Assembly (NCBI RefSeq): GCF_023278565.1
Contig: NC_064676.1
Location: 4,092,001-4,156,000, forward strand
DNA: 64,000 nucleotides
Origin: Colletotrichum lupini
Lineage: Eukaryota > Ascomycota > Sordariomycetes > Glomerellales > Glomerellaceae
Reading direction: 5' to 3'
Below, in pieces: positions 11,042 to 22,343 of this stretch. Both the position numbers and the translations under genes were made by a program. Under the pieces are notes generated by a model. It saw nothing but the letters and a program-made list of their open reading frames with translations, did not search any database and was not told where the DNA came from. The first letter of the stretch is position 1. Every line of letters begins with the position of its first letter.

Positions 11042-14000
11042 TTAGTACAATCCCTCATCATCACTAGCCGTTCCATCCTGAAATGTAGCAACGGCCTTGC
11101 CCTTGCCCTTTCCCTTGCCATTCGTAACAGTGCCATCATCTTCGGACCCGTACTCATCATCATCACTATCTAGCGCCAAGGCCTTCCCTTTCCCTTTGGA
11201 CGACACGGCCGCAGTCGCCTTCCCCTTCCCCTTAGAACTAGCCCTCGAAACAATCGAGGACGCAGAAACAGCCCTGTTGCCCCCAGCCGACGAGACAGCC
11301 GCAGGAGCGGGCCGTTGCTGTGGCTGCTGCTGCTTTTCTGGCGACCCCTCGAAGCTAGCCCTCACACTCTCGTAATGCGCCAGCTCGCCGGCACTGACAC
11401 TCGGCACGAGCTCGTTATGCGCATTCATAAAGTCCTCCTCGGTGACCATCACGGCAATGTCCTCGGGCGTGGCGTGGTGATCAAAAAAGTAGGCCGTCGA
11501 GATGGGTCCCTGCGGCCTCTCGGCGTTAATCTCGCGGATCTTTGCGTCAACAGCCGCGGCTTGCCGCGTGACCGCCTTGAGCATCGCGTCACTGCACAAT
11601 GCGTAAAAGTCGGCTCCCGTGTAGGTGAAGGGCAGGCGGTCCGCAACGGCTTGCAGAGACACTGCTGGGTGGAGGGTGAATCTAGGGGGAAAGTGTCAGT
11701 ATACAACATATGCAAGATGGGTATCTTCGTGGAGGAAGGGGTGGGTGATCTTACTTTCGGGTGAGAGCCTCGAGGATCGTACGCTGCTTGTCATGGGTAT
11801 CTGACACGCCGAGATAGAGCATCTTGTCGAAACGTCCCGGACGGAGGAGAGCGGCGTCGAGCAGATCAGGTCTGTTCGTGGCGCCAATGACGAAGACGCC
11901 GCCACTGGTATCGTCGCCTCCCGACATGCCGTCCAATTCGGCGAGGAGTTGGGAAACGATGCGGTCCATTACACCACCACTGTCTCCCTGATTTCCACGC
12001 TTTGGCGCCACCGAATCCAACTCGTCGAAAAAGACAACGCAAGGGCGGGCATCTCTGGCACGTTGGAACACACGTCTGACGTTGGCTTCTGACTCACCAA
12101 TGTACATGTTGAGCAGCTCGGGACCCTTGACACTGAAGAAGTTCAAGCTGTACTCCGTTGCAATAGCCTTCGCCAACAGGGTCTTTCCGGTACCGGGAGG
12201 TCCATAGAACAGGATACCCGACCTCTTCTTCATGCCCTTGGCGAAGAGTTCGGGCCTCTCGAGGGGCAGCTGAATGGTTTCCGTCACTGCGTCCTTGACA
12301 TTGGTCAGACCACCGACGTCGTCCCATGTGACGTTCGGAATCTTGGGCGCGCCGATGGCGCCTGCAAAGTTCTTTCGCGCGGCTTCGACCGCAACTTCAA
12401 AGTCGCTCTTGGTGACGCAACGTGCCATCGGTCCGCCAGCAACCTGAAGGTCTCGAACCGTCACGGTCTGGCCCCCAGTTTCTGTTTTTGAAGAAATTTG
12501 CTCCAGTCTCAGCCGCTGTGCGATGAGTGCCCGGTCAACCACGTCTACAAGGTCACCTGCCACCAGCGCTGCGGTCTTCAAGGCGATGCCATTGAGGTCG
12601 ACCTCAGGGTCCAGGTTGATACCCCGGTCTTCGATGATGGCTCTCAAGATACCTTCACGCTCAGCTTCGTCAGGGGCTCCCATCTCGAGTTCGTGACTAA
12701 ATAGTCCGCGAACTCCATCCGGCACCTTGTCGACGTCACTGGTTGTTGCAATCAAGACCCTTGTGTCCTGAAGAATCTCCTTCATCGTTGAAACCAAACG
12801 CTCAGCCGTCAGAGCCTCAACATGCCGGATCAGCAAGGCTGTGGTTTCTGGACCGCAGCTCATTGCTCTCTCAGCTCTGGTTCGCAGGAGACCCTCTGTC
12901 TTTACGTCACTGCCGCTAGTCCCAGCTTCACTGAGAATATCATAGGCGTCGATCGAGTACGTGTGCAGGCCAATGTCTGAACAAGCGTCCGATGCGATAG
13001 CCGCTTTTCCAATGTTGCGGTGAGTGGCAGTTACCAGGATCGCAACAGGTGGCATCTTCAGATGAACAGCCCTGGGACTGGTAGCTGCTGCAAGCAATTC
13101 TCGCAGACGCCGCCGGAGAGGTGAAATGTAACGCTGATCTTGTTCGGGAAACGTCAGTGATGAAGCACTTGGCGCTTTTGACGGCAATCTCTTCACACCC
13201 AGGTAGTATGGCCAGGTGTTGGACTTGGTTGCGGGGAGGCGATGCGTGGCGAATCCAGAGCCGTGCATCGCGACAGACGAGCTGTCGATGCAAGCGACCC
13301 CTCCCCACAACTCCTCGGACTGGTCGTTGTCGGCATCGGACTTTGCGAACTGAATATGCCCAACCTTGAACCATGCTACTTGATCGTACCTCGACGATCC
13401 TTCTTTCGACAAGGCCATCACGTCGTCAACTTCCGATCCATTGCTTCCGCTGGGCTGCTCTTGAAGAGCTTTACCCAACTGTGTGTCGATCGGTACGGCG
13501 ATGAGATCGCCAGTCCGTACAAGTCGAATCTTCTGGGCAAAGTAACGCTTAAGACCACCCAGAACCGCCGACTGGTAGGCTCGTTCCGCGGTCACGGGAG
13601 AGCGAACATGCTGTATCGTGATATCGCGTGCATAGGGAGGGCGCGATGCGCTGGTAAATTTCGGAAGAGTGCCCTTTCCTTGATACGTTCCTCGTTTGAT
13701 GGGTGCTAGTCTGAGATATGAGGGCTCATCGAGGTTTGCCAACAAGATTGGAGAAATGTATGCTGCCGGACTACTGGGTTTCTGAAGCTGAGACTCGAAG
13801 AACGACAGCCTACGTTCGCCGTGCTTTGCGCTTGGTATGCGCGTTACTGGACGCTGAGTGTACCCCTCTGGCAGACCGTACACTCTTACAGGCCTCCAAT
13901 TGGACTCAACAGGCTCGAGTGATGTGAAGCTGCCTAGGCCAAACGCACCGAAACCGTTCGTGGGGGGTTCTTCAGCAGCCTCGACACGGACCCAGTCCCC

Positions 14001-15379
14001 TGAGAAGCAGCCGATCTTGGACAAAGAAGATATGTCTACGAATATTCTAGCTTCGTCATCGTCCTCCGGCGCCGGTTTGGGATGAAGAAGGTCCACGGGA
14101 ATGGTACGAATCAGCCCCTGAGCCTTGAAAAGTCGACCTCGGGGCCGGTCTGGACGCGCCGTAGTCGCAGTGAAGTTGGAAAACACAGAAGCGGGGGTGG
14201 CAATTCCATTAGTCTTTCGCCCTCTCCCAAGGGTCATCGGAGTCCCTGGCTGCATTGTGGACACGCCACTTGCCGCGGTGGTAGGCAGCGTTGGAGCCTG
14301 CAGAGAGATCATGTCGTCCATGGAATCATCGGAGAGGTCGTCATCTTGATCGATGCCGGAGAGTTCCGATTCCTCTGTCTCGGTCACGGAGTCTATATCC
14401 GTGTTCGCAGCGTCGGTCTTGTACCGGTCTTCGGCAGCCGAGTAGAACTGGTCGTTGGCCGTATCATCCTCCTCATCTTCGGGAACGCCGTTTAGGCTTC
14501 GGTTCGGGGGGATGGAAGGAGCGACTTGGCCGCGCTTCGTATGTACTCGTCCTCGCATCAAGATGATCTTGGTGCTCTCGGACAAGATACCCTGGCTGAC
14601 AGGCTCGCAGAGCATAATCTTGCCCGGGTTTGGGGGGATATGGGTGACCGGGTGTGGTGGGAGCGGCAAAGGGAAGAGGTCGCCAGAGTGCAAGACCTTC
14701 AGGCTCCCCAATGCGACACGCAAGGCCGAGATCAGGCGGCCTTCGGGAGCATCGGAGTCTGTGGGACCTTTGCCATTCCCATTGCTCGGGTGATCGCGAT
14801 AAAAGGTGCCTTCGCCCTGCTCCAAGCGCCTCGTCAACTCGCTCTCCAGGCTCACATATACAGTATCAAGCGAGAGGGTGACTACGTCGAGTATTTGGAT
14901 TTCGATACCGCTGCGGCTGTTGCTCGAGAGTTTCGATGGCGCGACTTGTTGGAGTATTGTGGCGAAGCTCTGCAGTGACAAGGACGAGGGCGAGAACTGG
15001 ACAGTCGAGGGCTTCAGAGCCGACGATTTGACGACAGGCACTACGGTCCAGGCGGTTTCGGTCGCGGTAGGGCTCGGTTCCCAAGGAGCGATAGCAACAT
15101 GGTGTACGTCTTCGGAACCATCTTCGTGAGAGAGTTCTGCGCATCGATAGGGTCAGCAGTTGTACATGCGAGATTGGTTGCAATGGGCGCATGCTTACCG
15201 TCGCGGAGGTGGGGGAAGAGGTCTGCGAACAGGTCCTCGGATATAATGCCCACGTCTCCCCTTACATTGTGGTCGTCGAGGATCAGCCTGGCTGATATGG
15301 CTGGCTTGTCTTGCCTACGTCTTCGTGCTCTCCTGCTTCTTCTCGCCTGGGACGGCGGCGCGAGTTCCGAGGTCGTCAT
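11042..15379 (-). CDS. PEX6: Peroxisomal AAA ATPase peroxin-6
   Basis: Exons (minus strand) 15379-15199, 15136-11755 and 11681-11042 give 1,400 residues. The N-terminus is basic (RRSRRARRRRQ) followed by the Pex6 opening PAISARLILDD and DLFADLFPHLRD. D2 AAA module: Walker A GPPGTGKT near residue 1040, Walker B VVFFDELD near 1098, and the second region of homology with ATNRPDLLDAALLRPGRFD. D1 is degenerate: the P-loop position reads TATHRNIGK and the Walker B position LLIRHVE. Family knowledge: Pex6 with Pex1 forms the hexameric motor that extracts the import receptor Pex5 from the peroxisome membrane. The C-terminal 70 residues are low complexity with repeated GKGKGKA blocks and acidic patches. 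Introns are 62 and 73 nt. An in-frame ATG at 15430 exists, but the protein similarity begins after 15379. Confidence 0.95.
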
Positions 15380-17970
15380 CCTGCTGTGTGTACGGCGATA
15401 GGTGTAGAGCAATTCAGATGCACATCGCACAGAGGGAGGGATAGGAAGTTATGAAAGTCGGTAGAGAACAAAAAGGAGAGATGGCCACAGACAAGTACAC
15501 AGTCAATTGATGTCGGGGGTATCAGCAGGAGTAGGGATGTGAGGCCATATCGTGATCTCCGTGTTGACAAGCTACGGTTAAGCTATCCAATGGTCCCTGG
15601 ACTGGGCTATAGTCGGGGCCCGCCCATCCCCAGCTTCGGCTTGGGGAAGTCTGCCTCGGCATTGGCGTGTTGCCAACTGCAGCCGGCTCACCTCCAACGG
15701 CTCCAACCTCCTGGGGTCTCCGCTGAGGGCAGCACAGGCCTCTCGAGTCAAGAAAACCCGTGTGGGGGTTGTCTGACTAAGCACATGGTATTAGGAGTCA
15801 ACCCCGAACAACCTCCGATTCCATGTCCGATAACGCTCCTACAACATACGGAACAGTCCCCAAATGTTTTATACAAAGACCTGACGGCGAAGAGTTATGG
15901 CATCCGAATTCTGTGCTGAGAATCGCATGGCCTATGGACTGTCAGCCTACTCTAGCAAAAGGCAAAGTTGCGAGAACCCAGCTGAGACTTAGTACATGCT
16001 GGCGCCGAAAGATACCTAGTAGGTAGCACAAGGAAATTCAGCCAGCGAGAGTATGCTACTGTCTACCGTACTAGACAAGCATACAAGCAGGCATCAACGG
16101 CACGGAGGATCCCACACTGTCATTCAGTAAGCAGCTGTATTGTGCATTACTTGATTCGCGGCTTGAATACGCATACGATGACGATGAAAAACCCATCTTC
16201 GGGAAGCAAGGTACCCAGACGGCCCGCCCTGACCCAGTCGATGGAGACAACAGCGGCTCCAAAGATCCAAATACTCCGTCCAAAACTTACACAGCGTCAC
16301 AGCCTCACCTTGATAGAAACGCAGCCAGGGTTTGCAAGGCCAGGTAGCAACCTCCGAATCTACTGTAATGTTCTTAACACCCTTTATGACGAGAGAAATC
16401 CGCTCGTCAGCTTCCTAAAGATCCCAGAGTGCTTTTGTCGATATATCTTGCCACACGAACTTAATGTACAGTCATATACACAATAGAAAATACGATACGA
16501 GAATGAACTTGGGCGGGTACAAGACATCGACTGTGCTATTGCGGTCATCGTTGGCTGAGGCAGGCTCCCCTGGGATATGCCATGGGGCTCTAGCCATCAC
16601 CAGCACTCGCACTCGTATTTCAGATGCTCAGTGTGATTAAGATTTGTCCATGATCGGATGTCATCAGGAAAGTTCATGGCAGGCGCGCGGAACTCGAAAG
16701 GTTACGACGATACCTTGCGTGAGGGAAGGCGATTGGTAGACTACCTAGTCGCGAGTTTTCGACCCAACTCATTTGCTCATTTCCAGTGAATCAGTAGCAC
16801 AGATAGAATTGTTCAAGATCGGGTTCATCAGGCTTAATTGATGCTGCGAGGGTCCGCAGACATCAATGATGCTCGTTTCGTAAGAAAAAAACGAGACAGG
16901 ATCGTCACATGCTTTTTCGTCCAAGTAATTTCACAGCGTCTGGAGACTGGCACCCAATCATGGCACGGCCTTGAGCAAATGCTCCGAACAACACACACAG
17001 CAATGACGCAAGCGGGGCTCCTCCCTGTCCAAGCCGCAGACCAGACTGCAGTTACACTCTCTCCCGTCTCTCTCTCACTCTTCCTTCCCGTGCGTTCGGC
17101 TGGTTCGACGCTTCCGAGACCTCGAGGCTCAGCCGGCAGCGGCTGGCCGGCGCCTCATTTCTCGCTCTTCCGTCGTCTCTTATTGTTGTTTTTTGCTGCA
17201 GCCAAAGGAAATGACAGGGAAGGAAGGCCCGAGAGAGGCGCCAAAAAGAGTTTCAAATGGCAGCGGCTGGGCCTCGTGGATTCCAGGTTACTGCTTCCGT
17301 CACCCGTGCTTGGGATTCGAGGCGCAACTTCGTAAGGCATGGCCAATGTCACCCTGGAGCATGAGAGTGAGCGCGATGGAATTCGATCTGGACCAACATC
17401 GACGTCAATCACACCACGATTCTTGCGGTGAGACCGACTGGTCAACAATCGAGAGCAATACTTTTTGATGGCTGCTACTTGCAAATTGCCCCTTATCTTT
17501 GTTGGTCTCCAATGTCCCCTAGTTCGCCTCTCTCTCCCTTTTCATCCACCCGCCAACCCGTTCGTGCCGTTTTAGCTGCTTTCCAATTACCAGACGAGGA
17601 CATTACTTTGAATATCCCTACCCGTACATCCCCAATTTACTTTCACACCCCCCACGCCTCCCACCCTTCTACGTCCCGGATCTACACTTTTGCTTCCCTG
17701 CCTTGGACAATCCTCGACACCATCTCCGTGATGCCTGTTCATGCCATCAGTGGCTGTGAAAACCACCATTGACAAGCAGAACTCTACCTCGATCAATATC
17801 TTACCAACTTCATCTCATATCCTTATTCAGTCGCGCAAAGAAAGCGACCACACTCTTCCTTTCCGCGCTCGATTCCCTTCAGAAACGAAATTGTATAGTT
17901 CTCGCGTTCGTTGCCGATCATCCCTTTCCCTGCGCGACCGTCGCATACAATCTTGCAACCCCCGAGCGTC
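15380..17970. other. Divergent spacer between PEX6 and lipase, no gene seen
   Basis: Holds the promoters of PEX6 (left) and the lipase (right). The 450 bases before the lipase ATG are pyrimidine-rich. A 13-residue ATG frame (17730-17771) may be a uORF if it is transcribed. The frame that leads into the lipase from 17911 starts with TTG, not ATG. Nothing else was recognised. Confidence 0.5.
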
Positions 17971-20184
17971 ATGGGCAACTTTTCCGAGTCCCCGGAGCGC
18001 GGCCGAGAACGGTTACACGACAATGGCATCGCACACGCTGCTATCGAGTTCGCCCAGCAAGCCGAGAAATTGTCACTGCAAAAAAGCGAGAGTAACGACA
18101 ACAATTCCGAGGTTGCGGTCGAAGCTCGCTTCGTAACACCTCAAGATCCCGTCATAGTCACATCGGACGGCAAGAGACTACCGGGTGTACCACTTCAAGA
18201 GGCACACAAGTTGAATATTCTCAAGGAAGAACTTCAAGACGGTTCAGCTGTGGCCAAGATCAAGGAGGGAAATGACACGGACGGAAAGGTCACAAACGCC
18301 GGTGTGCTATCAGAGAAACGAGAGAGGATTGTCTCTCTACCGACCGATGCAAATGGGAAATCCATGCAGAAATCAGGTGAAGCACCTCTTCGTCGCCAAA
18401 CACCTCCCTCACATACCAACCCATTGTTTCCACCTCTACCTCTCTACGGGCCTCCGTCAATGTTTCGTAATTTTCAATGCTTGATATTCCGTGTTTCAGC
18501 ATTCTTCCTCAGTTTGGCCTTTCTCGGGGTCATTGTACTTGGTGCGCTCTTCACCAGCATCCCACCGCTGTGCAAGAGGATCTTATATCGCCTGACACAG
18601 CAAAATCCCGATAAGAAGCGGCCCTTCCACGAAGAGGAGGCACGCAGAGCCAAGAGTCGCAAGGAGGAGAACAAAAAATGGAAGCGCAACAAGACCAGCG
18701 ACAGGCTGGGTAAAGTGAACGAAGCTGCTGATGAGTTCGTTCCGACTGAAGGGGGACCAGACCCGATCGTCTGCGACGTGGGCTATTACGCTCGCCGTGT
18801 TGGCCTGGATGTTGAGGAAATCGAGGTGCAGACCGAGGACGGCTTCCTCATTGACCTCTGGCACGTATACGACCCCAAGGAATACACAAGAATGAGCGAA
18901 GACGATAGGTCCGACAGAGGACCCGACATCTTCCAGTCTTCCAAGAAAAAGCTCAAGGATCCTAGTCAGAAGCGCAAGTTCCCTGTTCTGCTCATCCACG
19001 GTCTCCTACAAAGTTCCGGCGCATATTGCACAAACGACGAAAGTTCGCTCGCGTTCTACCTGTGCAAGTCTGACTACGACGTCTGGCTGGGCAATAACCG
19101 ATGCGGCTTCAAGCCAAAGCACACCTCGCTCAAGTACACCGACCCAAGGATGTGGTGCTGGAACATCCGACAGATGGGCGTCTTTGATCTGCCGGCGCTC
19201 ACATCGCGCGTGCTCTACGAGACCGGCTTCGAAAAGATCGGGTTGATCTGCCACTCACAGGGCACTACCCAGACGCTGGTCGCACTCGCCAAGGAGCAAC
19301 GGCCAGACCTAGGCGAAAAGTTGACCGTCTTCTGCGCGCTCGCGCCGGCCGCCTACGCCGGTCCCTTGATTGGCAAGATGTACTTCAAATTCATGAGGAT
19401 CATCACTCCGGGCATGTTCAGGTTGATGTTTGGCATCCACGCCTTCATCCCCTTCATGATGCAGATGCACCAGCTGCTTCACCCAAAGGTCTACGGCTGG
19501 CTCGGGTACAAAGTCTTTTCTTTCCTCTTTGACTGGACGGACACGAGGTGGGATCGCGGTCTCAAGGATCGCATGTTCCAATTCGCACCCGTCTACGTCA
19601 GCGCGGAGTCGATGCGCTGGTGGCTGGGCAGAGAATGCTTCGCGCGACACAAGTGCATCCTCTCAACAAAAGAAGACGTCCGCGCCGAGGAGAAGGAGGA
19701 TAATATCAACGGCCAGGATGCCAACAACACCAACGGCAATAGCCACACGCTCCGAGCCGACGATGCGGACGGCGTCATGTCGCAACGGACCGTAGACGAC
19801 CACGTCCGCAGACCGAAGGGATCCACAGCTTGGTACAACGAGCAAGTGCCCCCGTTTGCGCTCTGGGTCGCGGGCAATGACGACCTCGTGGACGGAAAGA
19901 AGCTCCTCCGCCGCTTCGAACGCGGGCGCGAGCCGCACGTCAACGTCGTGCACAGCAAGGTCATACCAGAGTACGAGCACCTCGACGTCATTTGGGCCAT
20001 GGACGCGCCGGAACAGGTGTTTAAGGAGGTGCGCGAGGTGCTGTGGAAGACGTGCGACGTCAGGGACGCGTGCCGGGTGCCGGTGGCGTGCGAGGAGGTT
20101 GAGCAGTGGATACGGCCACCGTCGAGGAAGCTCGCTAACGGAGCCGTGGAGGAGAGCCAATCTAGCAGTGACGAGACCGAATAG
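17971..20184 (+). CDS. Steryl ester hydrolase / TGL1-type acid lipase
   Basis: Intronless, 737 residues. Order: a charged N-terminal region (1-165), one strong hydrophobic helix (about 175-205, ending in FLSLAFLGVIVLGALF), a basic stretch, then the alpha/beta-hydrolase-associated lipase region. That region includes VEEIEVQTEDGFLIDLWHV and the core FPVLLIHGLLQSSGAY. The predicted triad is Ser429 (ICHSQGTT), Asp637 (AGNDDLV) and His670 (YEHLDV). The layout matches yeast Tgl1/Yeh1/Yeh2, which cleave sterol esters at lipid droplets or the plasma membrane. The nucleophile elbow is C-H-S-Q-G, with Cys in place of the usual first Gly. A hydrophilic Asn/Asp-rich insert (about 570-610) precedes the last core strand. 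The gene is convergent with the next one. Which of the three yeast paralogues it matches cannot be decided here. Confidence 0.9.
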   Translation: MGNFSESPERGRERLHDNGIAHAAIEFAQQAEKLSLQKSESNDNNSEVAVEARFVTPQDPVIVTSDGKRLPGVPLQEAHKLNILKEELQDGSAVAKIKEGNDTDGKVTNAGVLSEKRERIVSLPTDANGKSMQKSGEAPLRRQTPPSHTNPLFPPLPLYGPPSMFRNFQCLIFRVSAFFLSLAFLGVIVLGALFTSIPPLCKRILYRLTQQNPDKKRPFHEEEARRAKSRKEENKKWKRNKTSDRLGKVNEAADEFVPTEGGPDPIVCDVGYYARRVGLDVEEIEVQTEDGFLIDLWHVYDPKEYTRMSEDDRSDRGPDIFQSSKKKLKDPSQKRKFPVLLIHGLLQSSGAYCTNDESSLAFYLCKSDYDVWLGNNRCGFKPKHTSLKYTDPRMWCWNIRQMGVFDLPALTSRVLYETGFEKIGLICHSQGTTQTLVALAKEQRPDLGEKLTVFCALAPAAYAGPLIGKMYFKFMRIITPGMFRLMFGIHAFIPFMMQMHQLLHPKVYGWLGYKVFSFLFDWTDTRWDRGLKDRMFQFAPVYVSAESMRWWLGRECFARHKCILSTKEDVRAEEKEDNINGQDANNTNGNSHTLRADDADGVMSQRTVDDHVRRPKGSTAWYNEQVPPFALWVAGNDDLVDGKKLLRRFERGREPHVNVVHSKVIPEYEHLDVIWAMDAPEQVFKEVREVLWKTCDVRDACRVPVACEEVEQWIRPPSRKLANGAVEESQSSSDETE

Positions 20185-20650
20185 AGGTCGGACTCGTACG
20201 GGAAGCGACAGTGATTTCTATCAAGCCATGCCGGATCTGTTTTGTGGGATACACTCTTGACTTATAGATACACAAGCTTTGGCTTTCTTTGGAGCGGCGG
20301 GTATCGCGAAGGAGTAAACGGTGTTGGCGCATTGGAATACATCACTTGGGAATAGGGATATCAGACGTATAACCTATGAGTAATGGTAATGGAAATGAGC
20401 TCTGATTGCGCAGGATATGGCACCACTGCCAGTGATTTGGAGGCCTGAACACATAGATCATGACACCAAACATCAGTGCAAGCCTTGGAACAAAAGCACA
20501 TATGCGGCGGATTCGACGAGGAGACCTAGCATACCGTCTGAGATGAGAGCTATAGGTTTTCCCCTCAAAAACATCAAACGACCCGCTTCATCTGCAAACA
20601 TCATCCAACATCATTCCATCCCCTAAGCCCCTACTACTCTTGCACAGTGA
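20185..20650. other. Shared 3' region of lipase and SH3BGR-like gene
   Basis: Convergent 466-bp spacer. It is AT-rich around 20310-20400. No gene was seen. Confidence 0.5.
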
Positions 20651-22343
20651 CTATGCGTCTCCCACAGGCTTCCCATCGTTCTGCGGCACTGCCGCTTTAG
20701 GCCTGGAAGCTATTTCTGCCTCCTTCGCCTTCGAACCCCCAGCATCCTCCTTCTTTGCCTCAGTGGCCTTGAGCTTCGTCTCGGTTTCACTTTCTTCTCC
20801 GTCTTCTTCACTGTCCTCGCTGCTGTCGTCGCTATCGTCTTCTTCGTCGTCGTCCTCCTCCTCCTCCTCGTCATCATCTTCTGCAGGCGGCGCTGCCTTG
20901 ACTTCCTTCGCAGGGGCCGAGGTCTTCTCTGTCGCGGCAGCCTCCTTCGGCGCAGCTGTCTTCTCCGCCACGTCGGGCTTGGTAGTGTCCTCGGCTTCCT
21001 CCTTTTCCGGTTCCTCCTTGATAGCCTCGGCCTTCTCGACCTCAGCAATCCTCTTCTTCTCTTCCTCTTTCTCTTTCTTCAACTCTTCCTCTTTCTTCGA
21101 CGCTTCCTCCTTCTCTGGCTCCTCCTTGATGACCTGGGCCTTCTCGACCTCTGCAATTTTCTTCTTTTCCGAGTCTTCCTCGTCGGAGTTCTCCTGGCTG
21201 GGCTCTTCCTTGATGGCTTCGGCCTTCTCGACTGCGGCAATCTCTTCCTGCGATGCAGAAGCCACCTCGGCGCCCATGTGGACCGTCACGGGCTTATCGA
21301 CGTCGGAGGGCTTCCACCGGGCTGTTGTCGGCGACTGGAGTGTCTCGCGCAGAGCGTCTGCATTGGTTGCCGTGTTAGCAGTGATACCCCAAGAGCCCGT
21401 AGTCGGCGATTGAAGACCGAGGGGCTTGGCGCTCTGGGCCGACGAATCACTGCCAGTGCTTGCTACGGAGGGCTTTCGGGGCGTTTCCGGGGTTGCGGTC
21501 GTAGGTTCGGCAGCGGCTTTGGCTTCGGCCTTCTTTTCGGGCTCAGCGGCGGTCGTTGTTGCCGCGGATGCAGCCGCAGCTTCGTCCTCGGCCCTTTTAT
21601 CTGCGGCTGCCTGTACCTTTTCGCGCAGCAATTTCAGCCGGATTTCCTTAGCCCTCTTGGCTGCCTCGTCGGCGATGGACTGGTGTGACGCGGTAGTAGC
21701 ACTCTCGACAGGTGACTTTGGCGTATTGGCTGGCCTGTCTTTGGCAGGCGCTGGGGCGCTTGATGTGTCGTCCTTGGGCAAGGGAGGCGCCGGCGGTGGC
21801 GCAGGAGCGGATGAGGAAGACTCAGATGAGGAGGCAGCGGCAGCGGCTTTCGCTGCCAACGTGCCCTTTGGTACCTTTTTGATGATTTTCTTCTTGACGA
21901 TTTCCTTGGGTTTATTGTTGATATCGGGGATGGTGAATTCGTCGTAGTAGATCTTGACATGTTGCTTGAGTTCGCCATATTCGTTCCATTCTTCGATCTC
22001 GACGATGTCCTGGTAGAAATCATGGTGTCAGAAGATGGCAAGCCCAAGGTGCCTAGCACCGAGTGAAGGGGTGATGTCTTACACCGAGGACGAGGCCTTC
22101 TTGTATGAGGGCTGGGAGCTTCCTGGGTCGACCCGAGGCGTCTTTGCCGGCACGGCGGCCCCAAAGCATGCGGGCCTTGTCATCGGTGGAGAGATCGATG
22201 GCTTTGAAGGGGACGCGGTTGGCGCGCAGGATGGTCTCGAGACGGGACGTGGCGGTCACGATGTGCATATTCCCAGCGGTCAAGGAAGTGAAGATCCACA
22301 GGGCCGGATCGGTAGAGAAGGTGGTTGCAGTCAACTGCGCCAT
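20651..22343 (-). CDS. SH3BGR-like thioredoxin-fold protein with long acidic tail
   Basis: Two exons, 22343-22083 and 22009-20651, giving 539 residues; the intron is 73 nt and the junction is in phase 0. Residues 1-120 resemble the SH3-binding glutamic-acid-rich (SH3BGR) glutaredoxin-like fold: a strand-forming start, then RLETILRANRVPFKAIDLSTDDKAR, GKDASGRPRKLPALIQEG and DIVEIEEWNEYGELKQHVKI. No CxxC redox pair is present. The remaining 400 residues are Ala/Glu/Lys/Pro low complexity, with coiled-coil-like EK stretches and a run of Asp/Glu near the C-terminus. Three near-identical blocks carry the core IKEEP, which fits the SUMO-acceptor pattern psi-K-x-E. Function is unknown; in animals the family binds SH3/EVH1 partners. 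The fold assignment is by motif resemblance. Confidence 0.82.
20995..21250 (-). repeat. Three-copy protein repeat with SUMO-type core
   Basis: On the minus strand the sequence encodes three copies of a block of the form VEKA-x-x-IKEEP, at about 21250-21201, 21156-21110 and 21052-20998. They are separated by Glu/Lys-rich spacers of unequal length. Copies two and three continue with the same EKEEA. This is an internal duplication in the acidic tail of the SH3BGR-like protein. Confidence 0.75.

Noticed and set aside
17911..17970. 20-codon extension of the lipase
   Set aside because: The extended frame starts with TTG; the first ATG is at 17971.
20640..21413. 257-codon plus-strand frame rich in Ser
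   Set aside because: It is the antisense of the Glu/Lys/Ala-rich tail of the SH3BGR-like gene; the composition is a mirror effect.
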